A stretch of 9,469 nucleotides of DNA from Flavobacteriaceae bacterium UBA3078 (GTDB lineage Bacteria > Bacteroidota > Bacteroidia > Flavobacteriales > Flavobacteriaceae). The position numbers were made by a program, and so were the translations under genes. The DNA is taken from contig DFBO01000272.1 in the NCBI GenBank assembly GCA_002366675.1, positions 5,711 to 15,179 of the forward strand. The letters run 5' to 3'. This document shows, piece after piece, positions 7,276-9,469 of the stretch. Numbering within the stretch: position 1 is the first letter of the stretch; every line of letters starts with the position of its first letter. A model generated the notes under the pieces. The model saw only the letters and a program-made list of their open reading frames with translations. It ran no database searches and was not told the DNA's origin.

Positions 7276-7785
7276 TTAGTTTTTTCGTTGTAAAATGAGT
7301 CCTGAGATTAAAGATATAATAAATCCTAGAATTATTACAGATGCAAACATCATGAATGCCATAAAACTTGGACTTCCATAATCTTTCATTTGTTGTTTTA
7401 ACTCTGCACTTTTTATTTTCACTTCTTCTGCTGGTAACGTTGCTTCCATTTTTTCAATAGAATACGCTATGTACTCATTTGCAAAATCAGGATTTATTTG
7501 AGTGGTGTAGATATAATCAAATAAAGCGACTCCAGCTGCAGAGAATAAAGCTATAAGCATACCAATTACTAGAGCTTTTCCTAAAGACACTTTCCCTTCG
7601 TTTACTTTATCACGATAGTGCTTAATACCAAAGTAGACAAATAAAAGAGATAGGATCATTGATGTATAGCCAACGAGTTCTCCATAATCGAAATTCACAC
7701 CCATTCCGAAAAGAAAAGGCAATCCGAATAATACAAAGCCACTTATTAATGCATAAAGCCCATACTTAATTACTGTGTTTTTCAT
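7276..7785 (-). CDS. DUF4199-domain integral membrane protein
   Basis: The 169-residue protein has four predicted membrane helices at about 7-28, 37-53, 70-94 and 142-165. A charged loop at 112-136, rich in Glu and Lys, lies between helices 3 and 4. The spacing of the helices and the KVSLGKALVIGMLIALFSAAGVALFDYIY-like third segment (66-94) fit DUF4199, a family largely confined to Bacteroidota. Its function is unknown. A perfect -7 box (TACTTTTG) lies 26 bases upstream and a palindrome lies beyond that. The gene follows a membrane-anchored LuxR-type regulator and leads the DUF1801 and VOC genes. Joint action of the two membrane proteins is an inference from position. Confidence 0.85.
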   Translation of the reverse strand: MKNTVIKYGLYALISGFVLFGLPFLFGMGVNFDYGELVGYTSMILSLLFVYFGIKHYRDKVNEGKVSLGKALVIGMLIALFSAAGVALFDYIYTTQINPDFANEYIAYSIEKMEATLPAEEVKIKSAELKQQMKDYGSPSFMAFMMFASVIILGFIISLISGLILQRKN

Positions 7786-7811
7786 TTTAATTTATGTTTT
7801 TATTAGTTAGT

Positions 7812-7819
7812 CAAAAGTA
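7812..7819 (-). promoter_or_regulatory. -7 box of the DUF4199-DUF1801-VOC unit
   Basis: The minus strand reads TACTTTTG, a perfect TAnnTTTG match ending 26 bases before the ATG at 7785. A -33 TTG is not evident, which would fit a promoter that needs an activator. It lies downstream of the palindrome at 7846-7875. Confidence 0.55.
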
Positions 7820-7845
7820 GATGAAAGGTGAGAAGAAAGGCTCAT

Positions 7846-7875
7846 ACTAAAGTACTAAAATGGTCATGCTTTAGT
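7846..7875. promoter_or_regulatory. Candidate operator: 30-bp inverted repeat upstream of the DUF4199 unit
   Basis: ACTAAAG (7846-7852) and CTTTAGT (7869-7875) are perfect inverted arms separated by 16 bases. A further ACTAAAA box lies at 7854-7860. The centre is about 41 bases upstream of the -7 box, a position typical for activators that bind upstream of the -33 region. No T run follows on the minus strand, so it is not a normal terminator for the luxR-type gene. The obvious candidate ligand is the LuxR-type protein encoded next to it; that link is an inference. Confidence 0.4.
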
Positions 7876-7890
7876 CTAAAAATAGTAAAA

Positions 7891-8301
7891 TTATATTATT
7901 TGAAACGCTTTTGCTATTTGTACAGCTTGTGTACGTCTTTTTGCATTTAATTTTAAAAGAAGATTTGATACATGTGTTTTTATAGTGCTTTCAGATAGAA
8001 ACAATTTTTCAGCTATTTCTTTATTAGATAAACCTTCGGATATTTTTTGAAGCACTTCGTATTCTCTTTTACTGAGTTCTAATTCTTCAATTTTCTTTTG
8101 ATTTATTTCTGTTGAAGGGATTTTAGATTTGTTTAAACTTTTTTTATTGATATAAACACCAATAACAAAGAAAACAATTGCAATTATGGTAATGATTAAT
8201 TCAATTTGTAAATTATTTGAAATTAATGCATACTTACTAAATTGAAAAAGTAAAAGAAGAGCTAAAATAAGCAAGCCAAAAACGAGAACTGTTTTTTTCA
8301 T
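7891..8301 (-). CDS. Membrane-anchored LuxR/GerE-type transcription regulator without a receiver domain
   Basis: The 136-residue protein has two membrane helices (about 4-21 and 33-51), a short linker, and a LuxR-type helix-turn-helix at about 74-134. The DNA-binding part is intact: LSKREYEVLQ (76-85), then SNKEIAEKLFLSESTIKTHV (92-111) with the recognition helix, then NLLLKLNAKRRTQAV. There is no phospho-acceptor receiver domain and no autoinducer domain. If both ends of the hairpin-like anchor face the cytoplasm, the DNA-binding domain is tethered to the inner side of the membrane. How it is switched is unknown. It precedes the DUF4199 gene with a candidate operator between them. Its own promoter is not clear, and it may be read from the dehydrogenase gene through the repeat at 8330-8399. 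Confidence 0.85.
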   Translation of the reverse strand: MKKTVLVFGLLILALLLLFQFSKYALISNNLQIELIITIIAIVFFVIGVYINKKSLNKSKIPSTEINQKKIEELELSKREYEVLQKISEGLSNKEIAEKLFLSESTIKTHVSNLLLKLNAKRRTQAVQIAKAFQII

Positions 8302-8329
8302 GTTCTAAAATAAAAAAAATCTTGATAGT

Positions 8330-8399
8330 GTCATTCAAAGCAAGGCGAAGAATCTTTTTATATAGATTCATCACTTCATTACATTTCGTTCTGAATGAC
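8330..8399. repeat. Two-armed GTCAT-type inverted repeat, overlapping the dehydrogenase 3' end
   Basis: This 70-base imperfect palindrome has outer ends GTCATTCA (8330-8337) and TGAATGAC (8392-8399), which are fully complementary. The inner ends GAATCT (8350-8355) and AGATTC (8364-8369) pair around the eight-base spacer 8356-8363. The arms are of unequal type: 26 bases on the left and 36 on the right, the latter containing an extra ATGTAATGAAGTG-like stretch. On the minus strand the right arm supplies the last six codons and TAA of the dehydrogenase. An eight-base T run (minus strand, 8319-8312) follows 10 bases after the fold, so it could also act as an attenuator or weak terminator before the luxR-type gene. 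Confidence 0.85.
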
Positions 8400-9347
8400 A
8401 AAAGCTTTAATTTTATCGACGATAGTTTGGGCTAACTTTTCTTTACTTTCCACTGTCCAGCCAGCAACATGAGGTGTTAAAATAACATTGTTGGCTTTTA
8501 TTAAGAACTTAAAAGGTTCAGGCATCTCGACTGTGCTCGATGTGACATCTTTTTTAAATAAATTTTCGAAAGATGCTTTTTCGTATTCTAAAACATCTAA
8601 TCCAGCTCCTAATATTTTTCCAGATTTTAAGGCATTAACAAGATCTTCAGTAACAACGCTTTTACCACGTGCTGTATTTAACAACCAAAAAGATTTTTTA
8701 AATTGATTAATAAAGTGACTATTAATCATATTTAAAGTTAATGGCGTTTGAGGTGTATGTAAACTTACTACATCAACCTTTTCTTGAAACTCTTTTAATG
8801 AGACTTGTTTTGCATTTTTATCTCCTACATTCTCGTTAATATCATAACACAATACGTCCACGTTAAAACCACGCAATTTTTTTGCAAAAGCTTTTCCCAT
8901 GTTTCCATAACCAATAAGGCCAACAGTTTTTCCGTCAAGTTCAATACCACGATTATCTTCACGTAACCATTTACCATTTCTTACTTCTAAATCTGCTTTG
9001 TTTAGTTTATTAAAAAGTGAAAGTAGCATGGCTAAACTATGTTCTCCAACTGCATTTCTATTGCCTTCAGGTGCAGAAATAAGATAAACGCCTTTTTTTT
9101 CGGCATAATCACAATCTATATTTTCTAAACCTGCACCAACACGACCAATAAATTTTAGGTTTGAAGCTGCATCTAGAAACTGTTTATCAATAGTAAATCG
9201 ACTTCGAATGATCATGCCATCATATTCTGAAATTTTAGCTTCTATTTCAGATTTTGAAGCACTATAATCTTCATCATTTTGAAAGCCTAAATCATTGAGT
9301 TGATTTATTAATAGTGGATGGTTTGTATCTAAGTGAAGTATTTTCAT
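8379..9347 (-). CDS. D-2-hydroxyacid dehydrogenase family protein (phosphoglycerate dehydrogenase-like)
   Basis: This 322-residue cytoplasmic NAD(P)-dependent oxidoreductase should interconvert a D-2-hydroxyacid and a 2-oxoacid. Visible motifs are FIGRVGAGLENID (67-79), the nucleotide-binding GLIGYGNMG (143-151) with Asp169 following the second strand, SLHTPQT (195-201), NTARGKS (224-230, catalytic Arg228), GLDVLEYE (249-256, catalytic Glu) and TPHVAGW (291-297, catalytic His293). The true substrate is not shown; serA is not claimed. The ATG at 9347 is preferred, with GGAAGGAA five bases upstream. An in-frame ATG at 9377 would add ten residues encoded by a repeat. Repeats also encode residues 268-276 (ending at Pro276) and 317-322 plus the stop. 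No frame disruption is seen, so the gene is probably functional. Confidence 0.88.
   Translation of the reverse strand: MKILHLDTNHPLLINQLNDLGFQNDEDYSASKSEIEAKISEYDGMIIRSRFTIDKQFLDAASNLKFIGRVGAGLENIDCDYAEKKGVYLISAPEGNRNAVGEHSLAMLLSLFNKLNKADLEVRNGKWLREDNRGIELDGKTVGLIGYGNMGKAFAKKLRGFNVDVLCYDINENVGDKNAKQVSLKEFQEKVDVVSLHTPQTPLTLNMINSHFINQFKKSFWLLNTARGKSVVTEDLVNALKSGKILGAGLDVLEYEKASFENLFKKDVTSSTVEMPEPFKFLIKANNVILTPHVAGWTVESKEKLAQTIVDKIKAFVIQNEM
8521..8546 (-). repeat. Single-arm repeat inserted in frame in the dehydrogenase gene
   Basis: Read on the minus strand it begins GTCACATCGAGCAC and ends AGTCGAGATGCC. This closely resembles a common flavobacterial interspersed repeat arm, and the GAGCAYAGT core is shared with the copy at 1-26. 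It encodes VTSSTVEM and part of the next Pro (residues 268-276). Its G+C is about 58 percent (15 of 26), well above the surrounding gene. The two TCGA blocks can form an imperfect hairpin. Confidence 0.75.
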
Positions 9348-9353
9348 GTTTCC

Positions 9354-9433
9354 TTCCTGCGAAGACAGGAATCTCATTAATTATTTTGTAAAAGTAAACA
9401 AATTATGAGATGCTGAAACAAGTTCAGCATGAC
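9354..9433. repeat. Two-armed GTCAT-type repeat upstream of the dehydrogenase
   Basis: The left arm (9354-9377) holds a hairpin, TTCCTG (9354-9359) pairing with CAGGAA (9366-9371) around CGAAGA. The right arm (9405-9433) holds ATGCTGAA (9410-9417) pairing with TTCAGCAT (9423-9430) around ACAAG, and ends GTCAT-like on the minus strand. The inner ends ATCTCAT (9371-9377) and ATGAGAT (9405-9411) are complementary across a 27-base AT-rich spacer. That is the same head-to-head layout as 8330-8399 with different arm cores. The spacer contains TACTTTTA (minus, 9396-9389), a weak -7 candidate for the dehydrogenase. The left arm leaves GGAAGG just before the ATG at 9347. Confidence 0.8.
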
Positions 9434-9469
9434 AAAATTATATTATTGGATAATGCGATTGAGTTTTTT

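Noticed and set aside
7891..8301. Response regulator of a two-component system
   Set aside because: No receiver domain or phospho-acceptor aspartate is present and no histidine kinase gene is nearby; the N-terminus is two membrane helices.
8336..8343. Minus-strand TTGCTTTG inside the repeat as a -7 box for the luxR-type gene
   Set aside because: It lacks the TA start of the consensus, has no -33 element, and lies within a repeat arm, so the match is weak.
8488..8706. 72-codon open frame on the plus strand
   Set aside because: It is antisense to the dehydrogenase gene, includes the repeat at 8521-8546, and its translation shows no recognisable domain. The minus-strand frame has full catalytic motifs.
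8330..9433. CRISPR array or insertion sequence as an explanation of the repeats
   Set aside because: Copies are few, irregularly spaced and inverted rather than tandem with unique spacers, and no transposase frame is present in the window.
9443..9469. Possible C-terminal end (KKLNRIIQ and stop) of a further minus-strand gene at the right edge
   Set aside because: Only eight codons are visible. The sequence is plausible as a gene end, but this is too short to support a call.

Overview
This window looks like a chromosomal segment of a marine-type member of the Flavobacteriaceae (Bacteroidota). The evidence is the low G+C sequence, Bacteroidota-type promoter boxes (TAnnTTTG) upstream of several genes, weak Shine-Dalgarno signals, DUF4199 and OlsF-type proteins, and short GTCAT-ended interspersed repeats that I recognise from flavobacterial genomes. 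Genus cannot be fixed from the sequence alone.

Layout. Positions 1-972 (minus) hold the N-terminal 324 codons of mfd, starting at TTG and running off the left edge. It is divergent from a TerB-like gene (1153-1584, plus). A strong bidirectional terminator (1603-1633) separates that gene from convergent fbp, class I fructose-1,6-bisphosphatase (2660-1653, minus). Divergent from fbp is a plus-strand group: an SSAT-like GNAT acetyltransferase (2783-3262), an aspartate kinase overlapping it by one base (3262-4512), and a two-domain acyltransferase of the OlsF type (4536-6368), which has its own possible promoter. All remaining genes are on the minus strand. In transcription order they are a D-2-hydroxyacid dehydrogenase (9347-8379), a membrane-anchored LuxR-type regulator (8301-7891), and a tight group of a DUF4199 membrane protein (7785-7276), a DUF1801 protein (7264-6797) and a VOC/glyoxalase-fold protein (6759-6373).

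How the genes work together. Fbp serves gluconeogenesis, aspartate kinase opens the aspartate-family amino-acid pathway, and OlsF makes phosphorus-free aminolipids; these are housekeeping roles. The LuxR-type protein has two membrane segments and no receiver domain. It sits just before the DUF4199 group, and a 30-bp palindrome lies between them upstream of a good -7 box, which suggests a small locally controlled unit.

The least ordinary content is the repeats. Four loci (1-26, 8330-8399, 8521-8546, 9354-9433) carry related elements with GTCAT-like outer ends and AATCT/ATCTC-like inner ends. Three touch the dehydrogenase gene: one forms its 5' border, one is read in frame as about nine residues near the active-site histidine, and one supplies its last six codons and stop. 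A fourth is read in frame in mfd at the window edge. I found no CRISPR array, tRNA, rRNA, transposase gene or defence system. No stretch over 300 bases lacks a gene. The last 36 bases (9434-9469) hold nothing I can call firmly.
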